NCBI GenBank assembly: GCA_947471745.1
Contig: CANJKZ010000822.1
Coordinates: forward strand, 95,001 to 159,000
Origin: Closterium sp. Naga37s-1
Lineage: Eukaryota > Streptophyta > Zygnematophyceae > Desmidiales > Closteriaceae
Direction of reading: 5' to 3'
DNA length: 64,000 nt
The position numbers and the translations under genes are program-made. This document shows positions 10,501 to 20,241 of this stretch, in pieces (positions within the stretch are counted from its first letter, which is position 1; each line of letters opens with the position of its first letter). Below the pieces are notes generated by a model that was not told where the DNA came from, did not search any database, and saw only the letters and a list, made by a program, of their open reading frames with translations.

Positions 10501-11251
10501 CTGCGTCTACCTGGGACACACCTGACGGGGCAGGACCCTGAGGGGGGAGAGGGTCTACCGGGGGAGGACCTGGCGCAAGGAAGAGCGGCGGCGGAGGGAG
10601 GGGCGTAGTGCGGTAGGGGAAGAGACGGTAGTAAGGCACCGACTCGGCGACGGGGCCGCTAGAGGCGGCGACGGGGCCGCGAAGGGCGGCGACGGGGCCG
10701 CGAAGGGCGGCGACGGGGCCGCGAAGGGCGGCGACGGGGCCGCTAGGGGCGGCTACGGGGCCGCGAAGGGCGGCGACGGGGCCGCTAGGGGCGGCGACGG
10801 GGTCGTGAAGGGCGGCGACTTGGCCGCGAAGGGCGGTGACGGGGCCGCTAGGGGCGGCGACGAGGCCGCTAGGGGCGGCGACGGGGCCGATAGGGGCGGC
10901 GACGAGGCCGCTAGGGGCGGCGACGGAGCCGATAGGGGCGGCGACGGGGCCGCTAGGGGCGGCGACGGGGCCGCAAAGGGGCCGCGAGGGGCCTCGAAGG
11001 GCGGCGACGGGGCCGCTAGGGGCGGCGACGGGGCCGCGAAGGGGCCGCGAGGGGCCTAGAGGGGCGGCGACGGGGCCGCGAAGGGGCCGCGAGGGGCCTA
11101 GAGGGGCGGCGACGGGGCCGCAAAGGACGGCGACGGGGCCGTAAGGGGTGGCGACGGGGCCGCTAAGGGTGGCGCGAGGGGCCGTGAGAGGGGCCTCTAG
11201 GAGTGCGCGACAGGCCACTAAGGGCAGGGGACGCGACGTGAGGGCGGCCAA
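7565..11251 (-). CDS. Copia A fused ORF: leader repeat, Pro/Ala/Gly linker, reverse transcriptase and RNase H (1,228 aa)
   Basis: One uninterrupted frame. Residues about 20-200 are 7-aa repeats of type GPVAAPS from the 21-bp leader minisatellite; then SVPYYRLFPY and a proline/GAEPG-rich linker (repeats GGAEP), then copia RT (KARYVARGFSQRQGVDYFQTFSP, DFSTAFLQG, catalytic YVDD in ILVYVDDLVFA) and RNase H (DNKAMLALC, RTKHIALRYF, NTADIFTKALP). No protease or integrase is encoded. RT and RNase H keep their catalytic motifs, so the protein might be made if the leader is translated, but the element would need another source of Gag and integrase. The fusion arose by an internal deletion of about 3 kb relative to copia C. 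Confidence 0.85.
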   Translation of the reverse strand: MAALTSRPLPLVACRALLEAPLTAPRATLSGPVATPYGPVAVLCGPVAAPLGPSRPLRGPVAAPLGPSRPLRGPVAAPSGPVAALRGPSRPLCGPVAAPSGPVAAPIGSVAAPSGLVAAPIGPVAAPSGLVAAPSGPVTALRGQVAALHDPVAAPSGPVAALRGPVAAPSGPVAALRGPVAALRGPVAALRGPVAASSGPVAESVPYYRLFPYRTTPLPPPPLFLAPGPPPVDPLPPQGPAPSGVSQVDAVEPVEVAVDSGAARGAEPAGAGSGDAEPGGAEPGGAEPGGAESGGAEPWGAEPGGAEPGGTEPGGAEPGGAEPRGAGSARVASGGASSRRELLSPQELREWFARRWSRAAGAGGTTVAAGPGGAHTGGTGAAGTGGAAGAAGVSPAGGTAGAADGTGADGPAGVGAAGATGAAGAGAAGGVGAGGSAGAGASEGAGVGAVGAGGAAGAGAAAGGTGAVPAGSGGAARPRPYFVPLLEQVLGLPPSTGPAPPLECPQPVQSRSQLQPASPLPAPSPYTGPTGGLAERREPASRPASPVRAARTSSRAPRPRPPAVPGTHQMALRPSTAPLRVPLPSPPESSLPVLADPESDSLRAASPTITRLLATVVTDPSFESTTASALVAELVDFAARCRLDYAASLVAESESVCPPSVGGECALSTDVLEDRQEEFQCFAAALPHLVSTLIAPEGDPDAPVIPTPRSYAEAIEGPYSSQWQSAMDAEMASWKSTGTYVDEVPPPGANIVSGMWMVKRPLGSPPVFKARYVARGFSQRQGVDYFQTFSPTPKMTTLRVLLHIAAQRDYELHSLDFSTAFLQGSLHEEIWLRRPPGFTGSFPPGTQWSLRRPVYGLRQAPREWHDTLRTTLAALGFAPSTADPSLFLRTDTSLPPFYILVYVDDLVFATADTAGLAHVKSELQKRHTCTDLGELRSYLGLQITRDRAQRTITLTQSHMVEQVLQRFDFTYSSPQATPLSTRHSLSALPSDESVEPSGPYPELVGCLMYLMTCTRPDLAYPLSILARYVAPGRHRPEHMAAAKRVLRYLCSTSGMGLVLGGRRPVVLTGHADATWADDQATHRSSQGYTFSLGSGSVSWRSTRSSSVLGSSCEAEIYAGAMAAQELRWLTYLLTDLGEPPRSPPVLYVDNKAMLALCREHRLEHRTKHIALRYFLARELQQRGQLRLAYVASETNTADIFTKALPPCDHQRFCTMLGLVPTWPHLLTS
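10645..11200 (-). repeat. 21-bp leader minisatellite of copia A
   Basis: Units of gggcggcgacggggccgcta or ...gaa type, 21 bp so the frame stays open (GPVAAPS). The same array occurs in copia C at 28585-29060, so it is a family trait. Confidence 0.85.
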
Positions 11252-11489
11252 CGGGGCGCGCCTCGGGCAGGGGCGACTCGCGCTCCGGTCAGGAAAAAAA
11301 ATCGATTTCAGTGGTGGGCCCTGAGAAGCGTTCCCACTAGGGAACCTGCTCTATACCATGTGAAGAAATGAGGAATGAATGAACTAGCAAGCAGGTGGGT
11401 ACAAGTAGGAAAACCTAAAAGAGTTGTACCCCATATTGTCTACCCCACTACAGCCTACACAGACTATAGCATATGAGTTTGACACACAT

Positions 11490-12464
11490 GTCACGCAACG
11501 AGCAGCTTCAATTTTCGGGACGGCTACGATACGCACATAGAGGGAGTGGGGCGCCGCCCTGCGAACCAGATTCGAGCACATATCCGCCTCGAACTCTGCT
11601 CGCATGAAGCTGCGTGCCTGGAAGCAGCTGACTTCGGTCCAATTGTCAGAATGTTATTCTCTAGCCTGTAGTGGGGTGCTCTATAGCGAGTACAACCCAT
11701 CTAGGGTTTGCTATATGTATCCTTATTGCTGCTAGTGAACCCCTCTTTTTTGCCTAAACTTCTCTTGCCTAGCTAGGACTTACCTAGCTATGGCTCCTAA
11801 CTCTACCTACTATTTTCTCATGGTATCAGAGCGAAGGTCTCGGGTTCGAATCCCAATGTGTGCACTTCGGACATCCCAGTGCGGGGGGGTGTCAGAGGTC
11901 CACTGGTGATCCCCGATTGATCCTAGGGAAGGGTTACAGGCTCTTTGTCCTGGGGGGTTATGGCCGCACTGACCCGCTACTTAAAAAGCCCTTTTATCCC
12001 AATGGTCTAGTGGTTGGGATTCTCACCAATAATATACCAGCACATTCTACAACTTGGCGGATCAAGTGGACGCCATGAGCGACGCGGAGCGGTTGGATCG
12101 CTAGCAGGCTTGAAATACGAGATACAGTACGAGGTCTGACGAACGCGGCCACGCAACTTTAACGACACTGTCCGAGAAGCCGAGTCAACGGATGCACTGA
12201 TACAGTGGGCGAGATCGAGCTCCCAGGAGGGCCCTCGATTTCGCGGACCGACTCAGCGGCCCACGATCAACGGCGTGGATGCGCCAAGCCGAGCCCTCGG
12301 GCCGTGCTTCATATGCAACCAGCTGGGCCACCTGAAAAAAGACTGCCCGAGGCTTAAAGCCCGAGTACAGCATGGTGATTTTCAAGTTCAAGATTCTTGA
12401 ATTTGAAGTCGCCAAAAACAGGGTTACCCTACTTGTTTTGAGAAAATTCTCGCGACCCCAGGCA
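11490..12464 (+). pseudogene. Gypsy 1 gag, middle and CCHC part, split by the TRIM-like element
   Basis: 11490-11643 reads RTRFEHISASNSARMKLRAW and KQLTSVQ, a typical gypsy gag core. After the insertion at 11644-12025, 12031 onward reads YNLADQVDAMSDAERLDR, then (past stops) a CCHC knuckle CFICNQLGHLKKDC near 12303-12344. Stops near 12102 and 12401 show decay. It ends at copia B (TSD ATCGT at 12465-12469). Confidence 0.8.
11644..12025 (+). mobile_element. 382-bp TRIM-like LTR element, TSD CCAAT
   Basis: TGTCAG...TTCTCA, flanked by CCAAT at 11639-11643 and 12026-12030, inserted in gypsy gag. It has an LTR-like segment 11644-11820, an exact TGGTATCAGAGC primer site (11821-11832), about 50 internal bases, a G7 polypurine tract (11883-11889) and a second TGTCAG...TTCTCA segment 11890-12025. 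The two terminal segments share ends but not bodies, so it looks chimeric. tRNA-like boxes: GGTTCGAATCC at 11843-11853 and TGGTCTAGTGGTTGGGA at 12003-12019. Confidence 0.75.
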
Positions 12465-13678
12465 ATCGTTGTTAACAGGAATGGAGTGTTGGCCCCGCCC
12501 TCGCTTGGGCAACGCTGACGACTTGGTCGGATGTACGGGAGTAGCAGCCGACCGTTCACAGTGGGAGAGCTGCTCGACAGGCTTCGTCGAGCTGCAGGGG
12601 ACCGCTGTGGTGTTGCTGTCGACCAGGGAGCTCGACAGCTGCAACTGACTGGTCTGGGCGACAGGTGGGACGTCGACCAGGACCTGCAGCTCAACCGGGA
12701 GGTCTCCGGAGCATCCCGTCGACCTGCCTTTCGACCGGGAGGTCTCCGGAGCATCCCGTCGACCTGCCTTTCGACCGGGAGGTCTCCGGAGCATTCCGTC
12801 GACCTGCCGTTCGACCGGGAGGTCTCCGGAGCATTCCGTCGACCTGCCGCTCGACCGGGAGGTCTCCGGAGCATCCCGTCGACCTGCAGTTCGACCGGGA
12901 GGTCAACGGAGCAGTCCGTCGCGTGACAAGTGAGCAGCGGTCGAAGAGGGGAGCTCGGCGGCAACCGCTGATGGTTCTGGTCGACGGAAGGGGTCCGTCG
13001 ACCAGGGGGTAGCTCGACGGGAGTTGTGGTCGACCAGAGGCACCTGGTGGTTGACCAGAGGGACCTGGTGGTCGACCAGAAGCAGTGGTGGTCGACCGGA
13101 AGCACCTGGTGGTTGACCGGGTCGACTGGGTAACCTGCTCGACGAGTTCTGCGGAGGCACGCGAACGTCGTCGAGGTTGCGATGACGCAAGCGACTGCGG
13201 GCTGGTATCCCGAAGTCGATGTGGCTCGTCAGGCGCAGACAACAGCCGACGGATGCCCAACGAGGCAAGTCGGGCCAATTGTCTGCGCGCACCTGCGAGC
13301 GTGCGCACTGCTGTGTTCTACGGGGCAACGCTGGACAGCCGCTCCGCTGCAGCGTTGGCACGCCGTCGACCTGCTGTGTTGGCAGGTCACCTTTCCGCAG
13401 TGCTGGCGCGGCCCCTCTACGCAACGCTGGCAGGCGGTCGACCGAGCTGTGCTGGCGGTCGACCAGGCTAGCTGCAGGGTTGCTAGGTGCCTGATGTAGT
13501 CATTCTGTCATTGCTTGTTCAATCATTCTGGAATTCCAACTTTGCTAGTGGAAACTCTTGCCGATTTCTCCCGTGAATGTGGAAGCACTAAGGAACCAAG
13601 CAAAGCTACGATCACTCCTAGCAGTTCGTGCCAACCCCCGTAGTCTAGCTCACTACCGTTGTAGAGTGATTCTCCGCA

Positions 13679-13720
13679 TGGTGCGGTGAGCGTGGATCGA
13701 ACACGCGATTACCTTCAGAT
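13679..13720 (+). other. Extended primer-binding region complementary to tRNA-Phe
   Basis: Immediately after the 5' LTR, TGGTGCGGTGAGCGTGGATC and the bases after it are complementary to the 3' end of plant-type tRNA-Phe (CCA end, acceptor stem, T arm and on into the anticodon-arm side: ACCTTCAGAT), with a 3-base insertion near 13709. Normal primer sites are 8-18 nt. Confidence 0.75.
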
Positions 13721-13778
13721 ACGAACCGACTTTTGCACCTACAAAGTTGTTCGTAGGCCGGCAGCAACGTTAGTCGCC

Positions 13779-14885
13779 ATGGTCGACCCCGTCATTGATG
13801 CGGGCGTAGCGGACACCTTGGAGGCACGTTTGGCTGATGCGAGGAGACGCCACGCGGATGGCGAGTACGGGACGATCCCCTTGGTGATCGCCGAGTTGGG
13901 CATCCGGTCGCAGTGGGCGACGGAACACCCTTCCCGTCCTGCTTCTCCTCGACCGGTGCGCAAGGAAGGTGGCGTCGACGACGAGGTCGACGGTGGTGCA
14001 CGAGTCAGCGGCAGCAACGGCACGAGGCAGAGAGGGGTGATCAAGGTCGACGGTGGTGTCGACGGAATCCAGGCGCGAGTGCAGCGGTCGACGGCGGCTG
14101 CAGGCAGCTCGCGTGCCGACGTCGATGTTCGACGTCGCTCTCCTCTACGAAGCGGTGGGGGGCTGTCGGCGATGACGCATGTGACTGCAGGCGGGATTGC
14201 ACCGGCGTATGGCTACTTCAAATTTTCGCCGGACCGGATCACCGTCGCACCGCTGCAAGGTCGACGGGACCTCATCACCTGGAGGGAGTCGATAGAACCT
14301 CAGCTGGAGGTCGCCGGGCTGAAGGGCTTCGCCGACGGCACCGTGCCAATTCCGCCTGAGGAGGATGTCGAGCTGCGCGGGGAGTTTCGTTCTGCTCACC
14401 TGCTCACCTTCATGGTCATCTCGAGGTGCTGCTCGCCGGTGGTGCAGCTAGCGCTCAGGAGCTGTCGAGAGCGACTGGATGCTGGTCACCAGGCGTGGCG
14501 CTTCATCATGTCGACGTACCAGGCCAGGGACGACCTGTACATCGGACAGCTGGAGGAGAAGATGACTCACATTCGGATGGGCGAGCAGGAGTCGGCGACG
14601 GACTACTGCAACCGTGCTCGACGGATCCTAGCTGAGATGAGGATGGCGGGCGCCGAATACTCGACGGCGTCCTACATCACCCACGTCCTCAAGGGCCTGC
14701 CGCGCAGCTACAACCTCATGAAGAGGTTTACGATGGTGCCCGGCACACGTGAGTCCCTCGACGAGAACTCCCTCACCAGCTACATCCTCCAGGATGAGGC
14801 GATGCAGGAGGCCGAACAGCCCACAGAGCTCCTTCCGCAGGCAAACTACGCTGCATCGTCGAAGCTGAATCAGCAGCAAGGGTAG
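13779..14885 (+). CDS. Copia B Gag, ending at an in-frame TAG
   Basis: Start chosen at gccATGG (13779; MVDPVIDAGVADTLEARLAD). The core matches the copia gag domain (APLQGRRDLITWRESIEPQ, WRFIMSTYQARDDLYIGQLE, ILAEMRMAG, GLPRSYNLMKRF). The TAG at 14883-14885 falls before the zinc knuckle CWICGDPDHLSFEC (14997-15038), which lies in the same frame further on. So the stop splits Gag from its own knuckle: either a disabling nonsense change or a readthrough arrangement; the two later frameshifts favour decay. Confidence 0.85.
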   Translation: MVDPVIDAGVADTLEARLADARRRHADGEYGTIPLVIAELGIRSQWATEHPSRPASPRPVRKEGGVDDEVDGGARVSGSNGTRQRGVIKVDGGVDGIQARVQRSTAAAGSSRADVDVRRRSPLRSGGGLSAMTHVTAGGIAPAYGYFKFSPDRITVAPLQGRRDLITWRESIEPQLEVAGLKGFADGTVPIPPEEDVELRGEFRSAHLLTFMVISRCCSPVVQLALRSCRERLDAGHQAWRFIMSTYQARDDLYIGQLEEKMTHIRMGEQESATDYCNRARRILAEMRMAGAEYSTASYITHVLKGLPRSYNLMKRFTMVPGTRESLDENSLTSYILQDEAMQEAEQPTELLPQANYAASSKLNQQQG

Positions 14886-16202
14886 CGCGGGAAGCCGGGC
14901 GGAGGTGGTAGCGGAGGTGGGCGGTCGACGAAGGACGTCGACGAGAAGCGGTCGACGCGGGACAAGGGTCGACGAGGTGGTGGTCGACGGCGGGAGTGCT
15001 GGATCTGCGGCGACCCCGACCATCTCTCCTTCGAGTGCCCCGACCGCGATGACAGCGACGAGGACGACAACAAGGGAGGCCGTGATCGATCGACCAGTCG
15101 TCGCCCCCGTCGAGATGAGAAGCAGCGCAAGGAGAAGCAAGCGTCGAAGAAGACGTCGTCGACGAAGGACGTCGACAGCTCCAGCGGCAAGAGCCAAGGC
15201 GACGGGGAGGCGTCGTGCTCGATGGTCGGCGTGGTGGAGCCGACGGTCTCGCTGGCGCCGGAGGCTGGCGAGGACTTCCAGGCAGTGGCGGCAGCTGTGC
15301 AGGCCAACCCGATGGCGGTGCTGCTCGACAGCGGGTGCTCCCACCACCTGTTGGGGACGAAGTCGGTCTTCGTCGACATGGGGCCGAGCGACGGGGTGAA
15401 GCACGTGCGTGGGTTCAACGGGGCATTGCAGCCTGTCGAGGGTCGTAGAACGGTCGCTCTGCAAGGGGAGGCCGGGAAGCGGGTCCTGATCCCCGACGTA
15501 CTCTACGTTCCGGGCGTACAGGCGAACCTTCTGTCTGCTGGCCAGCTGAAGGAGAGCGGAGTGCAGTTGCAGGGCGACGGCGACGAGATGCTGCTCGTCG
15601 CTGCGAGCGGGGAGGTACTCGGTCGAGCACGCTACACCGGACGAGTCCTCTGCACGGACCTTCGCCCCTGCTCAACGCAGTCGCAGTCGACCGAGGTGGT
15701 GGCTCTGCGGACGATTGTCTCGGCGACGAAGACGACCCCCGATAGGATGCATGCGCGGCTCGCACACGTCAGCGTCGACACGATCAAGAGCTCGGCGAAG
15801 CATGATGTTGCCACTGGGCTTGACATCACGTCGTCGACCGGAGCAGACCCGCCGTGTGTCTCGTGCGTCGGAGGAAAGCTGGCGCGGCACACCTTCCCCG
15901 CCAAGGGCTCGGACGCAGCGGAGGCGCTGACTGTCGTGCACATTGACTTGTGCGGGCCATTTCGGGTGGCTGCCAAGGATGGCAGCTTGTACTTCCTGCT
16001 GCTGAAGGATCGCCATACTCGATTTGTATGGGCAATGCCGGTCGCTAAGAAGAGCGACGTGCTGCGGGAGTTCCAGCGGTGGCTGGTGCTGGTGGAACGG
16101 CAGACGAAGAAGCCGGTGCTGTCGCTTCGATCCGATCGAGGAGGGGAGTTCCTCGGGAAGGCGTTCACTGACTTCGTCGACAGGGCATCGTCCACGACCT
16201 GA
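14886..16202 (+). pseudogene. Copia B zinc knuckle, protease and integrase (same frame as gag, then frameshifted)
   Basis: Open in the gag frame after the TAG. CCHC knuckle, Lys/Asp/Ser-rich linker, aspartic protease (AVLLDSGCSHHLLG), the integrase zinc-binding part (MHARLAHVS, CVSCVGGKL) and the catalytic core (VVHIDLCGPF, LRSDRGGEF). A frameshift near 16180 ends this frame at 16202 while the integrase continues in another frame from about 16182. Confidence 0.85.
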
Positions 16203-18217
16203 CGTGCCCCTACACTCCGCAGCAGAACGGCATGGCTGAGCGGGAGATGCGCACGGTCGTCGAGTCCGTGCGGACGATGCTGCTGCACATGGGCGTGCAG
16301 CACCACTGGTGGCACCTTGCTCTACGACAAGCTGTCTGGGTGCGCAACTGCTTGGAGCGGTCGACGACGCCGCCGGGGACGACTCCGTACCAGCTGTTGA
16401 CCGGGAAGAAGCCCGATCTTACGCTGGCGCGGGTGTGGGGCTGCATGGTGCAGTTCATGGTTCTCGAGCAGCAGCGCGGTGGGAAGTTGGCGCCGAAGGC
16501 TCGGTGGGGGATTCACCTGGGTGTGTCGTCGGAGAGCAAGGGCTGGGAGGTGCTCGACCTGACCGACAACAAGGTGGTCACGTCGGTCGAGGTGATCTTC
16601 TACGAGACGCTGTCGCTGGAGGTGTGGAAGGCGAAGTATGGGCCGGCGTCAGGGCGGACGCAGGCGCACCCGCCGACGGACACCTTGACGGCGACAGTTC
16701 CGTTGCTCGCCGACGTCGACGAGCCTGCTGTTGAGGATGTTGTGGAGGTTCTTCCCCCTTCCCCTGTCCTTGCTCCTCCGTTCCCCGTCGCAGATCGGCT
16801 TGGGTCGGCACCTGTGTCGACCACCGACGATGAGGGGAGCCTTGAGGCGTCGCCTGTGGCGCCGGCCCATGGCATCGCCGGCGGTCGACAAGGCGTCAAG
16901 CTCGTCGACCAGGATGGGAAGCCGTTGGCGACAGAGGAGCAGCAGACAGGGGAGCCTGTCGAACAGGAGGCAACAGCAGCGGTGCACCCGACAGGGGAGC
17001 AGCAGCCGGGGCGGTCGACAGGGGAGCTGTCGAAGTCTGCAGCAGACGAGCAGCCGGTCGAAGGGTCGAAGCAGCTGGTCGACGATGAGGATGTCGACGA
17101 GGAAGGGGAGCAGTCGGCGGGTGAGGAGTCCACCGACAGTGACGTGGTGGAAGTGCCGATCGCGAAGCCTGAGTTGCGACGCACAGGTCGAGCTCGACGG
17201 CCACCGGAGCGGCTGAGCTTCCACACCTGCCTACCGCCAGCTGCCTTCACCACGGTGTTCGACGAGGTCGACGACGACCTATTGTACGACGGCGCCGAGG
17301 AGGATGAAGACCTGCCGGAGCTCGACCCTGACGTGCATGCCAACCCCAAACACTGCTGGGACATCGCCACGATGACGGTGAAGGAGGCGTTGTCGAGCTG
17401 GAAGGGTGAGGCGGTGAAGGCCGCCATGGAAGAAGAGATCCGCAGCCTCATCGGTATGGGGACTTGGGAGCTGGTCGAACGCCCACGCGGGGTGAACATC
17501 ATGAAGAACCGGTGGGTGCTGACGACCAAGTACCGAATCTACGACACCGTCGAGCGCGAGAAGGCGAGGCTGGTCGTGAAGGGCTTCACGCACGTGTACG
17601 GTGCCGACTACGACGAGTCGTACTCGTCGGTGAGCAGCTACGTCACGCTGAGGATCCTCCTCAGCATCGTCGCCGTCCTCGACCTCCATCTGATGCAGCT
17701 CGACATGAAGAACGCTTTCTTGCAGAGCAAGCTCGACAGGGTGCTCTACATGTACCAGCCGGACTACTTCGACGACGGGACCGGCCGGGTGTGCAAGCTG
17801 TTGAAGAGCCTCTACGGGCTGAAGCAGTCGCCGCTGCTGTGGTATACGGCTGTCGACAGTGTGTTGCTGAGCGCTGGCTGGAAGAAGAGTCAGGTCGACG
17901 AGGCGCTCTACTTCAAGGCCGGCGATGACGGAGTGATCTGCTGGGTGCTGGTCTACGTCGACGACCTGCTTGCCGCCAGCAGCAGCACCGCGATGCTGAA
18001 GGAGCTGAAGGAGCTGCTGGAGGTTGTCTTCGAGCTGTGTGAGATCTCGCCGGTGGTGAAGTACCTTGGGCTGGAGATCGTGCGCGACAGGCCGGCCAGG
18101 AAGCTGTGGCTGCACCAGCAGGGCTACGCCGACAAGCTGCGCAGGGCTTCATCGACGAGGAGCAGGGCGGTCGAGTTCCGAAGACGCCGGTCTCGGTCGA
18201 CGCCTACGCTCAGCTGA
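16182..18217 (+). pseudogene. Copia B integrase C-terminus and reverse transcriptase
   Basis: Continues with CPYTPQQNGMAERE (integrase Glu), a GKKPDLTLARVWGC region, a long acidic/Pro linker, then RT: NRWVLTTKYR, KARLVVKGFTHVYGADYDES, QLDMKNAFLQSKLD, SLYGLKQSPLLWY and catalytic YVDD (VLVYVDDLLAA). A second frameshift near 18150-18180 ends it at 18217. Confidence 0.85.
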
Positions 18218-18963
18218 CGTTCGACGACGAGGAGGCTCAGGAGCGCGAAGAGGAGGAGTACCGGCAGAAGGTCGGCTCGCTGCAGTTCGCGGCGACGACA
18301 ACGAGGCCGGACATCGCGTTCGCCTGCAGCAAGCTGGGGAGCGGCCTCACGGTGAGGAGCAACCAGCATTGGCGCGAGGTCGACCGCTGCCTCGCCTACC
18401 TCGCCGACACCCGCGACATCGCCCTGGAGTTTGGCGGTGAACCAGAATCGTTGGAGTTGATCGGCTACGTCGATGCCGACGATGCGGGCGACAAGCAGAA
18501 CCGGACGAGCACGGGAGACTACGTGTTTGTCTATGGAGGGGCCGCCATCTCCTGGTCGAGCTCGCGCATCAAGTGCGCGACATTGTCATCGACAGAGTCG
18601 GAGTACGTGGCGGCCACGGATGCCCGCAAGGAGGGGCGTCGACTTCGCTTCCTCCTTGCGGAATTCAAGCTGCTCGACTCTGGGAAGCCGACCATCCTCC
18701 GCGTCGACAACAAGTCGGCAATCACGGTCGCTGAGGGCTTGGGGTTGACGGGCAACCTCAAGCACATGGAGCAACGCTACGCCTGGCTACAGCACATGGT
18801 GAGGTGCGGGAAATTCGTGCTGAAGTACATCCCGACCACCGAGCAGCAGGCGGACTTCCTGACGAAGGCGCTGTATTTTCCGGCTTTCAACCGGTGCTCG
18901 GTCGCCATCGGCCAAGTTCGCCTGGCCGATGTCGGCGACAGCGACGACGAGGTGCAGCAGTAG
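18180..18963 (+). pseudogene. Copia B RNase H and pol C-terminus
   Basis: Third frame after the frameshift: RPDIAFACSKLG, then RNase H with YVDADDAGD, SSTESEYVAATDA, RVDNKSAITVAEG and QQADFLTKAL. Ends at TAG 18961-18963, about 130 bp before the 3' LTR. Confidence 0.85.
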
Positions 18964-20241
18964 GTGCCGTGCCCTTCTGCACGGCTGGTGCGGTGACAGC
19001 GTGCTGTGTGTGGGGTGGACGCCGAGGACGAGTTTTCTCCGTGGAGTACTGCCGCGTGGGCTGGAGGCCCAAGCGTGAGCGCGGCAGGGGAGTGTTAACA
19101 GGAATGGAGTGTTGGCCCCGCCCTTGCTTGGGCAACGCCGACGACTTGGTCGGATGTACGGGAGTAGCAGCCGACCGTTCACAGTGGGAGAGCTGCTCGA
19201 CAGGCTTCGTCGAGCTGCAGGAGACCACTGTGGTGATGCTGTCGACCAGGGAGCTCGACAGCTGCAACTGACTGGTCTGGGCGACAGGTGGGACGTCGAC
19301 CAGGACCTGCAGCTCGACCGGGAGGTCTCCGGAGCATCCCGTCGACCTGCCTTTCGATCGGGAGGTCTCCGGAGCATTCCGTCGACCTGCCGTTCGACCG
19401 GGAGGTCTCCGGAGCATTCCGTCGACCTGCCGCTCGACCGGGAGGTCTCCGGAGCATTTCGTCGACCTGCAGTTCGATCGGGAGGTCGACGGAGCAGTCC
19501 GTCGACCTGACAAGTGAGCAGCGGTCGACGAGGGGAGCTCGGCGACAACCGCTGATGGTTCTGGTCGACGGAAGGGGTCCGTCGACCAGGGGGTAGCTCG
19601 ACGGGAGTTGTGGTCGACCAGAGGCACCTGGTGGTCGACCAGAGGGACCTGGTGGTCGACCAGAAGCAGTGGTGGTCGACCGGAAGCACCTGGTGGTCGA
19701 CGAGTTCTGCGGAGGCACGCGAACGTCGTTGAGGTTGCGATGGCGCAGGCGACTGCGGGCTAGTATCCCGAAGTCGATGTGGCTCGTCAGGCGCAGACAA
19801 CAGCCGACGGATGCCCAACGAGGCAAGTCGGGCCAATTGTCTGCGCGCATCTGCGAGCGTGCGCACTGCTGTGTTCTACGGGGCAACGCTGGACAGCCGC
19901 TCCGCTGCAGCGTTGGCACGCCGTCGACCTGCTGTGTTGGCAGGTCACCTTTCCGCAGTGCTGGTGCGGCCCCTCTACGCAACGCTGGCAGGCGGTCGAC
20001 CGAGCTGTGCTGGCGGTCGACCAGGCTAGCGGCAGGGTTGCTAGGTGCCTGATGTAGTCATTCTGTCATTGCTTGTTCAATCATTCTGGAATTCCAACTT
20101 TGCTAGTGGAAACTCTTGCCGATTTCTCCCGTGAATGTGCAAGCACTAAGGAACCAAGCAAAGCTACGATCACTCGTAGTAGTTTGTGCCAACCCCCGTA
20201 GTCTAGCTCACTACCGTTGTAGAGTGATTTTCCGCAATCGT

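Larger units (their letters stand above)
7242..11484 (-). mobile_element. Copia element A, internally deleted, with TSD CACAT
   Basis: Complete 4,243-bp insertion on the minus strand: LTRs 7242-7367 and 11359-11484 (126 bp, TG...CA ends) and CACAT duplicated at 7237-7241 and 11485-11489. The primer site TGGTATAGAGCAGG abuts the 5' LTR (11358 leftward) and a polypurine tract ctatgggggtg abuts the 3' LTR. Compared with copia C it lacks gag, protease and integrase: the leader minisatellite joins the post-integrase region near 10643. The two LTRs look nearly identical, so insertion is recent. Confidence 0.92.
12470..20236 (+). mobile_element. Copia element B, full length, TSD ATCGT
   Basis: 7,767-bp insertion with LTRs 12470-13678 (1,209 bp) and 19093-20236 (1,144 bp), both TGTTAACAGG...TCCGCA, and ATCGT duplicated at 12465-12469 and 20237-20241. 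Polypurine tract gcggcaggggag precedes the 3' LTR. Gag and pol are complete in outline but broken by one stop and two frameshifts. The LTRs differ by one 40-bp repeat unit (five vs four units from 12718 and 19340) plus a deletion of about 25 bp near 13120. The hexamer GTCGAC is strikingly frequent throughout. Confidence 0.93.

Noticed and set aside
11998..12032. tRNA-Glu gene 5' half (TGGTCTAGTGG...)
   Set aside because: No matching 3' half follows; it lies inside the TRIM-like element and is better read as a tRNA-like box.
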